NCBI GenBank assembly: GCA_937927415.1
Contig: CALBDS010000032.1
Span: 1 to 64,000 of the forward strand
DNA: 64,000 nucleotides
Source: an uncultured Rhodospirillaceae bacterium
Lineage (GTDB): Bacteria; Pseudomonadota; Alphaproteobacteria; Azospirillales; Azospirillaceae
Reading direction: 5' to 3'
Under the pieces are notes generated by a model. The model searched no databases. It was not told the DNA's origin and saw only the letters and a list, made by a program, of their open reading frames with translations. The position numbers and the translations under genes were made by a program. Below, one piece after another: positions 17,424 through 26,762 of the stretch. Every line of letters starts with the position of its first letter. Position 1 is the first letter of the stretch.

Positions 17424-19160
17424 TTATAGGGAAGACGGCGGCGTCAGCGTCAGCCGGACATGCACGCCGCGGTCCTGCATGTCGCGCCGCCCCGGCACCT
17501 CCACCCGGCGGAAACCGTGGCCGTAATAAAGGGCGGTCTGCGCCCAGCCGGTGGGCGCCCAAAGAACGCCGGTGCCGGCACTGGCGATCCAGCCGGGGCC
17601 GGTGCTGTCGCGGCCGCTGTTGAACGACCGGCCGTAATCGGCGAACAGCGCCAGCCGCACGGTTCCCGCCGCCTCGCTGTCCAGGGCCAGATGGGCGACG
17701 GGCAGCCGCACCTCCACCGACGACACCACGGCGTTGTCGGCGGTCAGCAAATTTTCGCGGTAGCCGCGCACGCTGGCCATGCCGCCCACCGCGTACTGCT
17801 CGATGGCGGGCAAGGGGCCGTTGGCGAACTGGGCGTCGGTGCGGAAAATCGCCTCCGCCCCGCCGTCGCCGGTGGTGTCGCCGAAACGGTGGGCCACCTG
17901 CACCTGCCCCAGCCAGGCGGAAAAGCGCCCGTCGGGGGTGCCGGGGCGGCGGGTGTTGCCGAACAGCGGCACGCCCAGCGACCACACGGACCGGGCGGCC
18001 CATACGGTGGTGTCGCCGCGGCGGGTCCAGTCCTGCGACAGGCGCAGAACGGTGAAGCGGGTGATGCCGTCGTCGGATTCGGGGGAAAAGGCGAAGCGTT
18101 CGCCCAACAGCCAGTTTTCGCTGAACCGCCGCCCCAGGGACGCCCCCACCGACACGGTTTCCCGGCCGGTGCGGTAGAGCGGCTGGGTCACGCCCGCCTC
18201 CACCGTGGTGGTGCGGGCGGTGATGTCCAGGGCGGAATAGGGGGCTTCGACGATGCGGGACCGCTGGTGGTCCACCGACAGGCGCAGGCGGGTGTCGCCG
18301 GCGCTGACCGGCACCTCCACCGCGGCGGCCCCGTTGGTCAGGCCGCGGGACCGGGCCAGCCGCAGGCTGGTGACCTCCCCCCAGCCGGTGGCGTTGCGGA
18401 TCACCCCGTCGCCGCGGGCCAGCAGGCCGCCCACCGCCGGGGACCGCTCGTTGGACAGGGTGAGGGTGCCGCCCAGCAGCGGCGCTTCCTCCACCGTCAT
18501 GTCCAGGGCACCGCCCCCCGGACGGGCACCGGGGCCGAGGCGGGCGTCCAGCCGATCGACCAGCGGGTCCTGCAACAGCACCTCGATGCGGTCGCGCAGG
18601 CTGGCCACGTCCAGCGGCGGCCCGGCAGCGGGTTCCAGCCGGCGGGCGACATAGGCGGGGTCCAGGCGCGACAGCCCGTTCACCGTCACGGTGTCGAGCC
18701 GCCCCTCCACCGCCTGCAGGGTGACGATGCCGTCGGCGACCGTCTGGTCGGGCAGAGTGACGCCGCTGTTGACGTAGCCCCGCTGCACATACAGCCCCGT
18801 CAGGGCGCGGCGCAGCTCGTCCAGCTCGGCGGCCCCCACGGCGCGGCCCAGATAGGGGGCGGCGGCGCTGCGCACCTCCGCTTCGCTCAGCACCGTGCTG
18901 CCGGTCAGCCGCACCCCGGCCAGCCGGAACAGCGGCCCGGCGCCGATGGCGGGCGGGCGGGTGGCCGGCGGTGGCGGGGGCAGGGCCAGCGGCGCCCGGT
19001 CGTCGCCGAATCGGGGCAGGGATGGACGTTCGTCGCCCGGACGCACGGGGGCCGCCGGTGACGCCGCCGTCTGGGCCGCCGCGGTGGCGGCTCCCACCAG
19101 CAGGGCGGCAAGGCACAGGGCTATCGTCGGCAGCGGACGGGCGGGGGTATGCGGCGGCAT
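17424..19160 (-). CDS. ShlB/FhaC-type outer-membrane two-partner secretion transporter (TpsB)
   Basis: This protein of about 578 residues begins with a signal peptide ending near TAAAQTA, followed by a Pro-rich linker. A POTRA domain covers about 75-150 (LFRLAGVRLTGSTVLSEAEV) and a second POTRA-like segment follows (VTVNGLSRLDPAYV). The rest is a 16-strand barrel of FhaC type carrying the conserved GMASVRGYREN in loop L6. TpsB proteins export a large beta-helical partner (TpsA), but none is present within 20 kb on either side. The start at 19160 is preferred because the signal peptide follows it; an in-frame ATG at 19181 is possible. It lies downstream of the TPR-glycosyltransferase gene, probably cotranscribed. 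Confidence 0.85.
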   Translation of the reverse strand: MPPHTPARPLPTIALCLAALLVGAATAAAQTAASPAAPVRPGDERPSLPRFGDDRAPLALPPPPPATRPPAIGAGPLFRLAGVRLTGSTVLSEAEVRSAAAPYLGRAVGAAELDELRRALTGLYVQRGYVNSGVTLPDQTVADGIVTLQAVEGRLDTVTVNGLSRLDPAYVARRLEPAAGPPLDVASLRDRIEVLLQDPLVDRLDARLGPGARPGGGALDMTVEEAPLLGGTLTLSNERSPAVGGLLARGDGVIRNATGWGEVTSLRLARSRGLTNGAAAVEVPVSAGDTRLRLSVDHQRSRIVEAPYSALDITARTTTVEAGVTQPLYRTGRETVSVGASLGRRFSENWLLGERFAFSPESDDGITRFTVLRLSQDWTRRGDTTVWAARSVWSLGVPLFGNTRRPGTPDGRFSAWLGQVQVAHRFGDTTGDGGAEAIFRTDAQFANGPLPAIEQYAVGGMASVRGYRENLLTADNAVVSSVEVRLPVAHLALDSEAAGTVRLALFADYGRSFNSGRDSTGPGWIASAGTGVLWAPTGWAQTALYYGHGFRRVEVPGRRDMQDRGVHVRLTLTPPSSL

Positions 19161-19196
19161 GGGCCAACCATACCGGGGCACCGGTTGTCTGGGAAG

Positions 19197-20687
19197 CTAT
19201 TCCACCTGTTTTACGCCCGCCCCCACATGGGTGAAGGCGAAGCGGGCGTCGATGGCAACCGGCGGAAGGGGAACGCCGTGGCGTGGGTGCACGCTGTCGT
19301 GGACCAGACAGCGGCGGCGGATGCGCGGCCACACCACATGGCGCAGGAACCGCTGGTCCAGCAGCCGGTCGCCGCCGTCGCGGGTGTAGACGGCGATCAG
19401 CGGTGCCAGCGGCGGCAGCGCCCCGCCGGTTCCCCCCCACAGGCCGGCAAGCATCACTTCGGTGTGCAGCACATGGTCGCGCAGCACGTGGAAAGGCAGG
19501 CCGGAGTCCTCCCACGCCGCCACCGCCGCCCGTTCGCGGCTGTTCAGGCGGGAATCGGCGTCGCGGCACAGAAAGCGGGCGACCGTGGGATCGTCGGCGG
19601 CGAGAAAGCGCCACAGGGTACCGCCGCCGTCGGCACCGTCGCCGGGCATGACCACCCGTTCGGCCCCGGCCCGGTCCAGCGCGTCCAGCACCGCCCCCGG
19701 CACCGAACCGTCGTGATAGATGCGGCAGACCCAGCCGGGATAGAACTCCGCCGCCAGCCGGACGTTTTCCACCGCGCCGCGGGTGTATTCCCGCCGGTCC
19801 CCCCACAGGCTGAAGGCGATCACCCGGCGGGTGCGCTCCCCGCCCGACGCCGGGGCGGGATCGGCATCCCGCGGCTGAGCGGCCAGCGCGTCCTTGATGT
19901 CCAGCAATTCGGCCCCGGCGGCGGCGGCCTCAACCAGCCGGTGGGCGGCGTGCAGCACCGCCACGCGGTATTCGGCGGCGTCCAGCCGGTCGGGGCGCAG
20001 GGCAAAGGCATGGGCGAAGGCGCGCTGGGCGGCGTCCGGCTGCCCGGCGGTGAAGGCGGCCACCCCCCGGTTGTAAAAACCGTGATAGGAGGCGGGCGCC
20101 AGGGCCAGGGCGGCGGCGAAGGCCGTTACCGCCGCCGCCGGTAATCCGGCGTCCAGCCGGGCGTTTCCCAGCGCGAACAGGGTGTCGGCATCGCTGGCCC
20201 CCGCCGCCACCGCGTCGGTCAGCGCGACCAGTGCCGCCGCCACATCCCCCTGCTCCAGACAGCGTGTGCCGGCGGCGGCCAGATCCGCGGCCCGATGGCC
20301 CTGCCCCAGCCGGACCAGACGGCGCAGAGCGGCGACGGGATCCAGCCCCGCCATTTCCTCCCACGCTTCAACGGCGGCAGGATCGAGGGCCAGTGCGCGC
20401 CGCAGCCCGGCCGCGGCCTCGTCCCGCTTACCGGCGGCCATGGCCAGCCGGGCGCGGTTGACATGGAACGTCAACCGGCCGGGGGCCAGCGCCAGGGCCT
20501 GATCCACCAGCGCCAGGGCTTCGGGGACACAGCCCCTCTGCCCGCGCAGCAATCCCAGAAGATGAAGAGCGTCGGCCTGTTCGGGATCGGCTTCCAAAAT
20601 CCTCCCATAAAGGATTTCGGCCTCGTCCAGCCGCCCGTTTCCATGGAGATCCACCGCGACCGTCAACGCTTCCCGCACGGTGGCCAT
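19197..20687 (-). CDS. TPR protein with C-terminal glycosyltransferase-like domain
   Basis: This 496-residue protein has an N-terminal half of about seven TPR units (GRLDEAEILYGRILEADPEQ, and later AGLPAAAVTAFAAALALAP). The C-terminal 200 residues start at VIAFSLWGDRREYTRGAVEN and contain CRDADSRLN, a DxD-like nucleotide-sugar site, and HVLRDHVLHTEVMLAG. That half resembles small glycosyltransferases found beside surface-protein genes in related bacteria. No signal peptide is present, so it acts in the cytoplasm. It stands about 16-37 bp upstream of the tpsB-like gene, suggesting a link between glycosylation and export of an unseen partner. Confidence 0.75.
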   Translation of the reverse strand: MATVREALTVAVDLHGNGRLDEAEILYGRILEADPEQADALHLLGLLRGQRGCVPEALALVDQALALAPGRLTFHVNRARLAMAAGKRDEAAAGLRRALALDPAAVEAWEEMAGLDPVAALRRLVRLGQGHRAADLAAAGTRCLEQGDVAAALVALTDAVAAGASDADTLFALGNARLDAGLPAAAVTAFAAALALAPASYHGFYNRGVAAFTAGQPDAAQRAFAHAFALRPDRLDAAEYRVAVLHAAHRLVEAAAAGAELLDIKDALAAQPRDADPAPASGGERTRRVIAFSLWGDRREYTRGAVENVRLAAEFYPGWVCRIYHDGSVPGAVLDALDRAGAERVVMPGDGADGGGTLWRFLAADDPTVARFLCRDADSRLNSRERAAVAAWEDSGLPFHVLRDHVLHTEVMLAGLWGGTGGALPPLAPLIAVYTRDGGDRLLDQRFLRHVVWPRIRRRCLVHDSVHPRHGVPLPPVAIDARFAFTHVGAGVKQVE

Positions 20688-20709
20688 CGCCTACCCCCTT
20701 TGATGGGTT

Positions 20710-20758
20710 CCAAGGGCCGCCGGCCCTTGGCGGGGGCGGCGGGGCAGCGCCCCGCCTT
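20710..20758. repeat. Dispersed palindromic intergenic element, copy 2
   Basis: The hairpin CCAAGGGCC / GGCCCTTGG (20710-20718 with 20722-20730, loop of three) is followed by a GC-rich second hairpin at about 20737-20755. It lies just beyond the stop codon of the minus-strand chemoreceptor gene and shares its layout with the elements at 5970 and 63359. It may also stop transcription of that gene. Confidence 0.8.
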
Positions 20759-20763
20759 CTTCT

Positions 20764-22461
20764 TTACGCTGCGTTGCGGATCCCGCTCAAGAACTGCTGG
20801 ACCTCGTGACGCAGGGCGGCGGCCTGCTGCTGGAGCGCCCCGGCGGCGTCGAGCACCTGGGCGGCTTCGGCACCGCTGCGGGCGGCGGCGTCGGACAGGG
20901 TGGTGATGTCGTCGTTGACCTGCTCGGTGCCGGCGGCGGCTTCCTGGACGCTGCGGGCGATTTCGGCGGTGGCGGCACTCTGCTCCTCGACGGCGGAGGC
21001 GATGGCGGTGCTGATGTCGTTCACCTGATCAATGGTGGTGCCGATGCTCTGGATGGCGCCGACGGCGGAGCCGGTGGCCTGCTGGATGGCGGTGACCTGG
21101 GCGGCGATGTCCTCGGTCGCCTTGGCGGTCTGGGCGGCGAGGTTCTTCACCTCCGACGCCACCACGGCGAAGCCCTTGCCGGCCTCGCCCGCGCGGGCCG
21201 CTTCGATGGTGGCGTTCAGCGCCAAAAGGTTGGTCTGCCCGGCGATGTTCTGGATCAGGGTGACGATCTCGCCGATGCGGCCGGCGGCTTCGGCCAGGCT
21301 GGTGACGATGGCGTCGGTGTCGCGGGCCTGCTGGGCGGCGGTGCCGGCGATGCGGGTGGATTGGGCGATCTGGCGGCCGATGTCGGCGACCGACGCGGCC
21401 ATCTGTTCGGCGGCGGCGGCCACGGTCTGCACGTTGCTGGAGGTCTGCGACGAAGCGGCGGCGGCACTTTCGGCGCGGCGGTTGGTTTCGTCGGTGTTGC
21501 CGGTCAGGGTCTGGGCGCTGGTGCGCAACTGGACGGCGGAGGCGGCGACGGTTTCGACCACGCCCTGCACCGTGCTTTCCAGGTGGTCGGCCATCTCGGC
21601 CATGGCGGCGCGGCGCTGCTGTTCGCCGCGGGCCTGGGCCTGGGCGGCGTCTTCCTGCAGGCGGAGCATTTCCTCGTTGTTGCGGCGGAACACGTCGGCG
21701 GCGCGGGCCAGGGCGCCGATCTCGTCCTGCTTGTCCAGGCTGGGGATGGTCAGGCCGCGGCGGCCGGCGGCCAGATCCTCGATCACGGCGGTGATGGCGC
21801 CCATCGGTCCGGTGATGGTCCGGCGGACCATGACGGTGGCGATGGCCATGACGATCAGGACCACGGCGACGGTGCCGCCGCCGAAAATGGCGTCAAGCCG
21901 GTCCTGGAACGTGTGCAGATCGGTGACCGTGGCAACGATGTCGCCCCGGTTGGTGACGGCGATCTCGTCGATCCGGCTGGTCAGGGACTGGCGGCTGGCG
22001 CGGTTGGTGTCGTTCTCCAGGAACGCGCGGGCGGCGTCGGGACCCTGGGTGCGGGCGATCTCCGTCAACTGGGTGCGTCCGGCGATGAATTCCCGCACCG
22101 CGGCTTTGACACCCTGGAACACGGCCAGATGGTCGGCGGGCACGACCTTTTCCCATTTGGTCATGACGTCGTTCAGGGCCGTCATGCTGGCGCGCAGGTT
22201 TTTGATGTAGGTGTCCGCCTCGGCGGCGGAGCGGGGGATGTACAGGCCGCGGGAATCCGCCACGATGCCCATGATGAGGCCGTTGGCCTTTTCCCCGTAA
22301 AGCGCCCGTTCCGCGGCGTTCTCGATGGCGGTGGCCTTGGTCTGGTAAACACCGACCCCGTACCAGGCGATCACCGACACCCCCAGCGCGGTTGCCGCCA
22401 GAAGCCCCAAAACAAGATAAATGCGCAATGCCAGGCCGGATTTGCTGCGTATCATTGCCAT
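20764..22461 (-). CDS. Methyl-accepting chemotaxis protein with four-helix-bundle-like sensor
   Basis: This 565-residue transmembrane chemoreceptor has membrane helices near residues 11-32 and 190-210 that enclose an all-helical periplasmic domain without Cache signatures, of the 4HB_MCP kind. HAMP (RRTITGPMGAITAVIEDLAAG) and a signalling hairpin with NATIEAARAGEAGKGFAVV follow. The sensor contains two long helical stretches (AERALYGEKANGLIMGIVAD and FQGVKAAVREFIAGRTQL). The ligand is unknown. The C-terminus ends in LSGIRNAA with no CheR tether. A palindromic element follows its stop codon. Confidence 0.92.
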   Translation of the reverse strand: MAMIRSKSGLALRIYLVLGLLAATALGVSVIAWYGVGVYQTKATAIENAAERALYGEKANGLIMGIVADSRGLYIPRSAAEADTYIKNLRASMTALNDVMTKWEKVVPADHLAVFQGVKAAVREFIAGRTQLTEIARTQGPDAARAFLENDTNRASRQSLTSRIDEIAVTNRGDIVATVTDLHTFQDRLDAIFGGGTVAVVLIVMAIATVMVRRTITGPMGAITAVIEDLAAGRRGLTIPSLDKQDEIGALARAADVFRRNNEEMLRLQEDAAQAQARGEQQRRAAMAEMADHLESTVQGVVETVAASAVQLRTSAQTLTGNTDETNRRAESAAAASSQTSSNVQTVAAAAEQMAASVADIGRQIAQSTRIAGTAAQQARDTDAIVTSLAEAAGRIGEIVTLIQNIAGQTNLLALNATIEAARAGEAGKGFAVVASEVKNLAAQTAKATEDIAAQVTAIQQATGSAVGAIQSIGTTIDQVNDISTAIASAVEEQSAATAEIARSVQEAAAGTEQVNDDITTLSDAAARSGAEAAQVLDAAGALQQQAAALRHEVQQFLSGIRNAA

Positions 22462-22825
22462 GACCCTTCGTCACAGGACTGGGCGCCCCGGATGTGGTTC
22501 GTTTCCTCACCATCAACGGGAAATATTATTACACCGATACGGAACGCATGGTTACCAGATGCGCTAAAATATTACCTTCGTAAAGGGTCTTCGCCGAATG
22601 GCAGGTATTTGCGAGGGTGCCATTGATAACGGATACACGGACAACGCCCCTTTGTTCCTGCGCCATCCCTGCGCTGCCGTGCCGCTGGCCGAAAGCGGTG
22701 GCGGTTGAAAGGCTTACCTTGACGGCGACAGGCGGCTTTGGCACGCTTGGACCGACCAAGGCGCGGGAGCCGGCAAGCGTGTGCGGCAACCCGCGTCGGC
22801 CATCCGGGGGGGGACCGACGGCGCC
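22462..22825. other. Intergenic region between divergent chemoreceptor and ihfB
   Basis: These 364 bp hold no convincing gene. The left third is AT-rich (around 22520-22585) and suits the chemoreceptor promoter. The right part is GC-rich and should carry the ihfB promoter, which was not recognised. No hairpin or known RNA was seen. Confidence 0.6.
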
Positions 22826-23110
22826 ATGACCAAATCCGAGCTGATCCAGCGGCTCGCGGAACGCAACCCGCACCTTTACCAGCGCGATATCGAACGGATC
22901 GTCGGCACGATCTTCGATGAAATCTCCGATGCCCTGTCCCGTGGGGACCGGGTGGAATTGCGCGGGTTCGGTGCCTTTTCCGTCAAGCGGCGCGATGCGC
23001 GCCAGGGCCGCAACCCGCGCACCGGCGAATCGGTGGCGGTGGGCGAGAAATACGTGCCTTTCTTCAAGACGGGCAAGCAACTCCGCGAGCGGCTGAACAC
23101 GGATGAATAA
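22826..23110 (+). CDS. ihfB: Integration host factor subunit beta
   Basis: This 94-residue HU/IHF-family protein pairs with IHF alpha to bend DNA at specific sites during transcription, replication and recombination. The N-terminal helices (MTKSELIQRLAERNPHLYQR) and the beta-arm with GRNPRTGE, whose proline intercalates into DNA, are intact. The subunit assignment rests on LIQRLAE and RDIERIVGTIFDEI, typical of the beta subunit. The ATG at 22826 has a G-rich ribosome site. A lapA-like gene follows, the usual neighbour of ihfB. Confidence 0.95.
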   Translation: MTKSELIQRLAERNPHLYQRDIERIVGTIFDEISDALSRGDRVELRGFGAFSVKRRDARQGRNPRTGESVAVGEKYVPFFKTGKQLRERLNTDE

Positions 23111-23181
23111 GCGTGGACGACCGATGAGCGGGCCGGCGGCCCGGCTGCGATGATCCTGTTTCGATAAGGAAACCCCTTCCC

Positions 23182-23595
23182 GTGCGTTACCTCAGCCTGA
23201 TTCTGACCATCCCCGTTGCGCTTCTGGCGGTCCTGTTCGCCGTATCCAACCGCGGGGTCGTGACCTTTTCCCTGTGGCCCACGCCGTTCACGGTGGATGC
23301 GCCGGTGTATCTGGCGACGCTGCTGTTCCTGGTGGTGGGCTTCGTGCTCGGCGGGGCCATCACCTGGCTGGGACAGGGGCGTCACCGCCGCCGCGGGCGG
23401 GTGATGGCCGACCGGGTGGCGATCCTGGAACGGGATCTGAAGGACGCGCAGGTGCGCGCCGCCGCCGCCGAAAAGCGTCTGGCCGAACTGAACAAGCCGG
23501 TGTCGGGCCAGCCGCGCGCCCCGGCGGCGGCACCCGCGGCGGTGACCGCCGCCCCGGCGCCCGCGGCCCTGCCGTCCTCCACCACCGTCCACTGA
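23182..23595 (+). CDS. lapA: LapA-domain (DUF1049) inner-membrane protein
   Basis: This 137-residue protein has two membrane helices (about 3-23 and 42-64) followed by a cytoplasmic coiled coil (MADRVAILERDLKDAQVRAA) and an Ala/Pro-rich tail. It matches LapA, which in E. coli works with LapB (YciM) in controlling lipopolysaccharide synthesis; lapB is not nearby. The start is GTG at 23182 behind ATAAGGAAACCCC. The ihfB-lapA order is conserved in many proteobacteria. The long low-complexity tail is a lineage feature of unknown use. Confidence 0.85.
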   Translation: MRYLSLILTIPVALLAVLFAVSNRGVVTFSLWPTPFTVDAPVYLATLLFLVVGFVLGGAITWLGQGRHRRRGRVMADRVAILERDLKDAQVRAAAAEKRLAELNKPVSGQPRAPAAAPAAVTAAPAPAALPSSTTVH

Positions 23596-23704
23596 CGGGG
23601 CCTGCCTCGCCAGGACGATCGAACAAAGGGGGTGCCGGAGCGATCCGGCGCCCCCATCGTCTTTTTGGGCCTTCTTTCCCGCGGACTTCAAGGAGCCTTG
23701 TCCC

Positions 23705-24661
23705 ATGCGCACCATCACCGGCGCCGAACTGCGGTCCGTCCTGCATCACCGGATGCTGATCGAGCGGCTGCGCCAGAGTTTCCGCGCCGGGGTGGAGGTG
23801 CCGCTGCGCCATCACCACACGGTCCCCACCTATGGCGAGCACGACTCGACCCTGCTGCTGATGCCGGCGTGGGAGGTGGGGCGCAGCATCGGCATCAAGG
23901 TGGTGACGGTGTTCCCCGACAACGCCGCCAGCGATCTGCCGGCGGTGCAGGGGGTTTATCTGCTGCTGGACGGCAAGACCGGTGTGCCGCAGGCGCTGAT
24001 CGACGGGCAGGCGCTGACCAAGCGGCGCACCGCCGCGGCCTCGGCCCTGGCGGCCAGCTATCTGGCGCGGCCCGACGCCGAACGGCTGCTGGTGGTGGGT
24101 ACCGGCGCTCTGGCCCCGGAACTGGTGGAAGCCTATGCCGCCGTGCGCCCCATCCGCCATGTGCTGGTGTGGGGCCGGAACCTGGAAAAAGCCCGGAAGG
24201 TCGCATCCCGTTTCCACCGGCCGAAATTCCGCATCGAAGCCACCGACGATCTGGAAGAGGCGGTGCGCGGGGCGGACATCATCACCTGCGCCACCCTGGC
24301 GAAGGAACCGCTGATCCGCGGCGACTGGCTGCAGCCGGGCCAGCACCTGGACCTGATCGGCGGCTTCACGCCCGAAATGCGCGAAGCCGACGACGAATGC
24401 ATCCGCCGCGCCCGTGTCTTCGTCGATACCCGCGAGGGTGCCTGCACGGAGGCGGGCGACATCACCCAGCCCCTGGCCGCGGGCATCCTGACGCCCGACG
24501 ACATCGCCGGCGACCTTTACGACCTGACCCGCGGCGACCGGGCGGGGCGGCGGTTCCACGACCAGATCACCCTGTTCAAATCGGTGGGCACCGCCCTGGA
24601 AGACCTGTGCGCCGCCCAGTTGGCGGTGGAGATGGTCATCCACAACGAGACGATCCGCTGA
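23705..24661 (+). CDS. Ornithine cyclodeaminase / mu-crystallin family protein
   Basis: This 318-residue NAD(P)-dependent enzyme has the OCD/mu-crystallin fold. An N-terminal substrate domain (STLLLMPAW and GIKVVTVFPDN) is followed by a Rossmann domain with LLVVGTGALAPELVEAYAAV. LTKRRTAAASALAA holds the family's substrate-binding Lys/Arg, and FKSVGTALEDL is a conserved C-terminal segment. Members include ornithine cyclodeaminase, alanine dehydrogenase and ketimine reductases, and sequence alone does not separate them. An AAGGAG ribosome site precedes the ATG. It is monocistronic and converges with the ABC-type gene. Confidence 0.88.
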   Translation: MRTITGAELRSVLHHRMLIERLRQSFRAGVEVPLRHHHTVPTYGEHDSTLLLMPAWEVGRSIGIKVVTVFPDNAASDLPAVQGVYLLLDGKTGVPQALIDGQALTKRRTAAASALAASYLARPDAERLLVVGTGALAPELVEAYAAVRPIRHVLVWGRNLEKARKVASRFHRPKFRIEATDDLEEAVRGADIITCATLAKEPLIRGDWLQPGQHLDLIGGFTPEMREADDECIRRARVFVDTREGACTEAGDITQPLAAGILTPDDIAGDLYDLTRGDRAGRRFHDQITLFKSVGTALEDLCAAQLAVEMVIHNETIR

Positions 24662-24695
24662 TGCTGGGAGCGTGAATCACACGGAAAAAAGGACT

Positions 24696-26519
24696 CTAAA
24701 CCGGCGGATCGCTGAACGCGCCGTATCGCTGGCAGGTGCCCTCCAACACTTCCACAGCGCCGTTGGTCCGTTCCAGGATCAGCTTGCGGTGGTGGTGGCG
24801 TTCCAGGGCGTCGTGGTTGCCGATGCTCATCACCGTCGCCTTGGGCAGTTCCTCGTCCAGCAGATGGAGCATGGCCTCCTCGCTCACCGGGTCCAGGGCG
24901 TCGGTGGTGTTTTCCATGAAGATCCAGTCGGGGCGCCGCACCAGCAGGCGGGCGAAGTTCAGCCGCTGCTTTTCCGTCACCGCCAGCGCCTCGTGCCAGG
25001 CGGTCACCTCGTCCAGTTGGGAAATCAGGTGGTTCAGCCCGACGCGGTTCAGGGCGGCCACCGCCTTGACGTCGCTGACCGCCGCCGCTTCGGCGGGATA
25101 GGCCAGCACCGTGCGCAGCGTCGCCCGCGGCAGGTAGGGGCGTTCGGGCATGAAGAACACCCGCGTGTGGGCCGGAAGCGCGATGCGCCCCGATCCCCAC
25201 GGCCACACACGGGCCAGGGCGCGGAACAGGCGGATGGCCGCCAACGGGTCGCCGGTGATGAGCACCCGTTCGCCGGGGGCGATCTCGATGGAGAAGGGCC
25301 GCACCACCACCTCCCCATCCGGTTCGGTGATGGTGACGTCGGTGAAGGTCAGGGTGTGTTCCTGGTCGTTGCGGTCCACCACGATGCGCGCCGTGCCCTC
25401 GCCGCCGATTTCGCGGTCAAGCTGATCCAGCGCGTCGCGCAGCCCCAGCACCCGTTCCACCGACGCCTTCCATTCAGCGGCGCGGGCCAGATTGTCGATG
25501 GGCCAGGACAGGGCCTGCACCGTCTGCTGGAACGCCTGCGCCGTCTGCATCAGCACGCCCAGGGTGATGGCGCCGGAAATGTAGCGCGGGGCCGTCACCA
25601 GGATGGGAAAGGCGGTGGTCAGCACCGAATAGCTGGCGCTGAAGATCATCATGTTGCTCAGCGCCTGGGTCTGGATGTGCCAGCCCTGGCGCACCCCGGC
25701 GAACAGGGCGCTCAGCCGGTTGCGTTCCCCCGATTCCCCGTGCAGCAGGGCGATGGGCTGGGCGTTTTCCCGCACCTCCGCCAGACCGAAGCGGAAATCC
25801 GCCTCGTACCCCTGGCGGCGGTTGGCCGCCCGGACCAGCGGGCGCCCCATGATGAGGGCGATGGTGGTGCCCATCGCCGCATAGGCCAGCGCGATGTACA
25901 GAAGGTGCCCCGGCACCGCGATGGTTGTCGTCCCCAGATCGATGGTCACCGTGCCCGACAGGTGCCACAGGATGCTGGTGAAGCTGACCAGCAGCAGCAC
26001 GCAATAGGAAAAGGACAGCGCCAGATCGATGGCGTATTCGGTGGCGATGCGGATGTCTTCGGCGATGCGGCCGTCGGGGTTGTCGTGGTCGCCGTCCAGG
26101 TAGGTGATCTGGTGTTGCCGCCCGCGGGCCAGCCAGCCGTCGAGGATCTTGGCCGTCAGCCATTGCCGCCAGCCGAGTTGAAGCTGACGCTTGACCCACA
26201 GATGACCCAGCGTGTTGGCGATGTTGAAGGCGATGATCCCGAACACCGCGGCGATCATGACCATGAAACGGTCCATGGATCGCTGTTCCAGGGCGTCGAA
26301 GAAGCGTTCGCTCCACAGGTTCAGCAGAATGGGAACGACCACCCCGCCCATGGTCAGCAACCCCAGCAGGATCGCCAGCAGCCGCACCCCCCAGCGGTCC
26401 TTCCCTGACCAATAACCGCCGGACAGGTCGAGAAAGCGCCGGGCAAAGCCGACGAGCGCCTTGGACTTGGCTGTTGACGGTCTGGCTTTTGAACGAACTC
26501 TGAAGGTCATTTCCGTCAA
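24696..26519 (-). CDS. SbmA/YddA-like ABC transporter protein with degenerate nucleotide-binding domain
   Basis: This 607-residue fusion has an N-terminal membrane domain of the ABC_membrane_2 type (helices near 45-67, 85-103, 166-186, 203-225 and 290-310; EDIRIATEYAIDLALSF and YEADFRFGLAEVRENA are hallmarks) and a C-terminal ATPase domain. Every nucleotide motif of that domain is altered. Walker A reads ITGDPLAAIRL (421-431) with no Gly-Lys-Thr/Ser, the Q-loop reads MPERPYLP, the signature reads AVTEKQR, and Walker B with catalytic Glu reads DWIFMENTTDALD (531-543). ATP hydrolysis is unlikely. Either it works like SbmA/BacA, driven by the proton gradient, or it pairs with an active partner elsewhere. 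The substrate is unknown. Confidence 0.85.
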   Translation of the reverse strand: MTEMTFRVRSKARPSTAKSKALVGFARRFLDLSGGYWSGKDRWGVRLLAILLGLLTMGGVVVPILLNLWSERFFDALEQRSMDRFMVMIAAVFGIIAFNIANTLGHLWVKRQLQLGWRQWLTAKILDGWLARGRQHQITYLDGDHDNPDGRIAEDIRIATEYAIDLALSFSYCVLLLVSFTSILWHLSGTVTIDLGTTTIAVPGHLLYIALAYAAMGTTIALIMGRPLVRAANRRQGYEADFRFGLAEVRENAQPIALLHGESGERNRLSALFAGVRQGWHIQTQALSNMMIFSASYSVLTTAFPILVTAPRYISGAITLGVLMQTAQAFQQTVQALSWPIDNLARAAEWKASVERVLGLRDALDQLDREIGGEGTARIVVDRNDQEHTLTFTDVTITEPDGEVVVRPFSIEIAPGERVLITGDPLAAIRLFRALARVWPWGSGRIALPAHTRVFFMPERPYLPRATLRTVLAYPAEAAAVSDVKAVAALNRVGLNHLISQLDEVTAWHEALAVTEKQRLNFARLLVRRPDWIFMENTTDALDPVSEEAMLHLLDEELPKATVMSIGNHDALERHHHRKLILERTNGAVEVLEGTCQRYGAFSDPPV

Positions 26520-26762
26520 ATTCCACCGAACTCGCCCGACACCCTATACCAACGGCCATACGGCCCAAACAGGGGAATGGCCTTTGGTGTACGAATGTTG
26601 CGCCGCAACCGGAAGAAAGGGGGGCCGGCAACCATTTTTGCTCCGGTATCCGGGATCAAGAATGGCTGCCGACGACGGAAGATGTGGTTTATGCCGGTGA
26701 ACGGTCACCGGAAAACCACAGCCGTGTCATCACACCTTCCGGGGGGACACCTCCCGGGGGTC

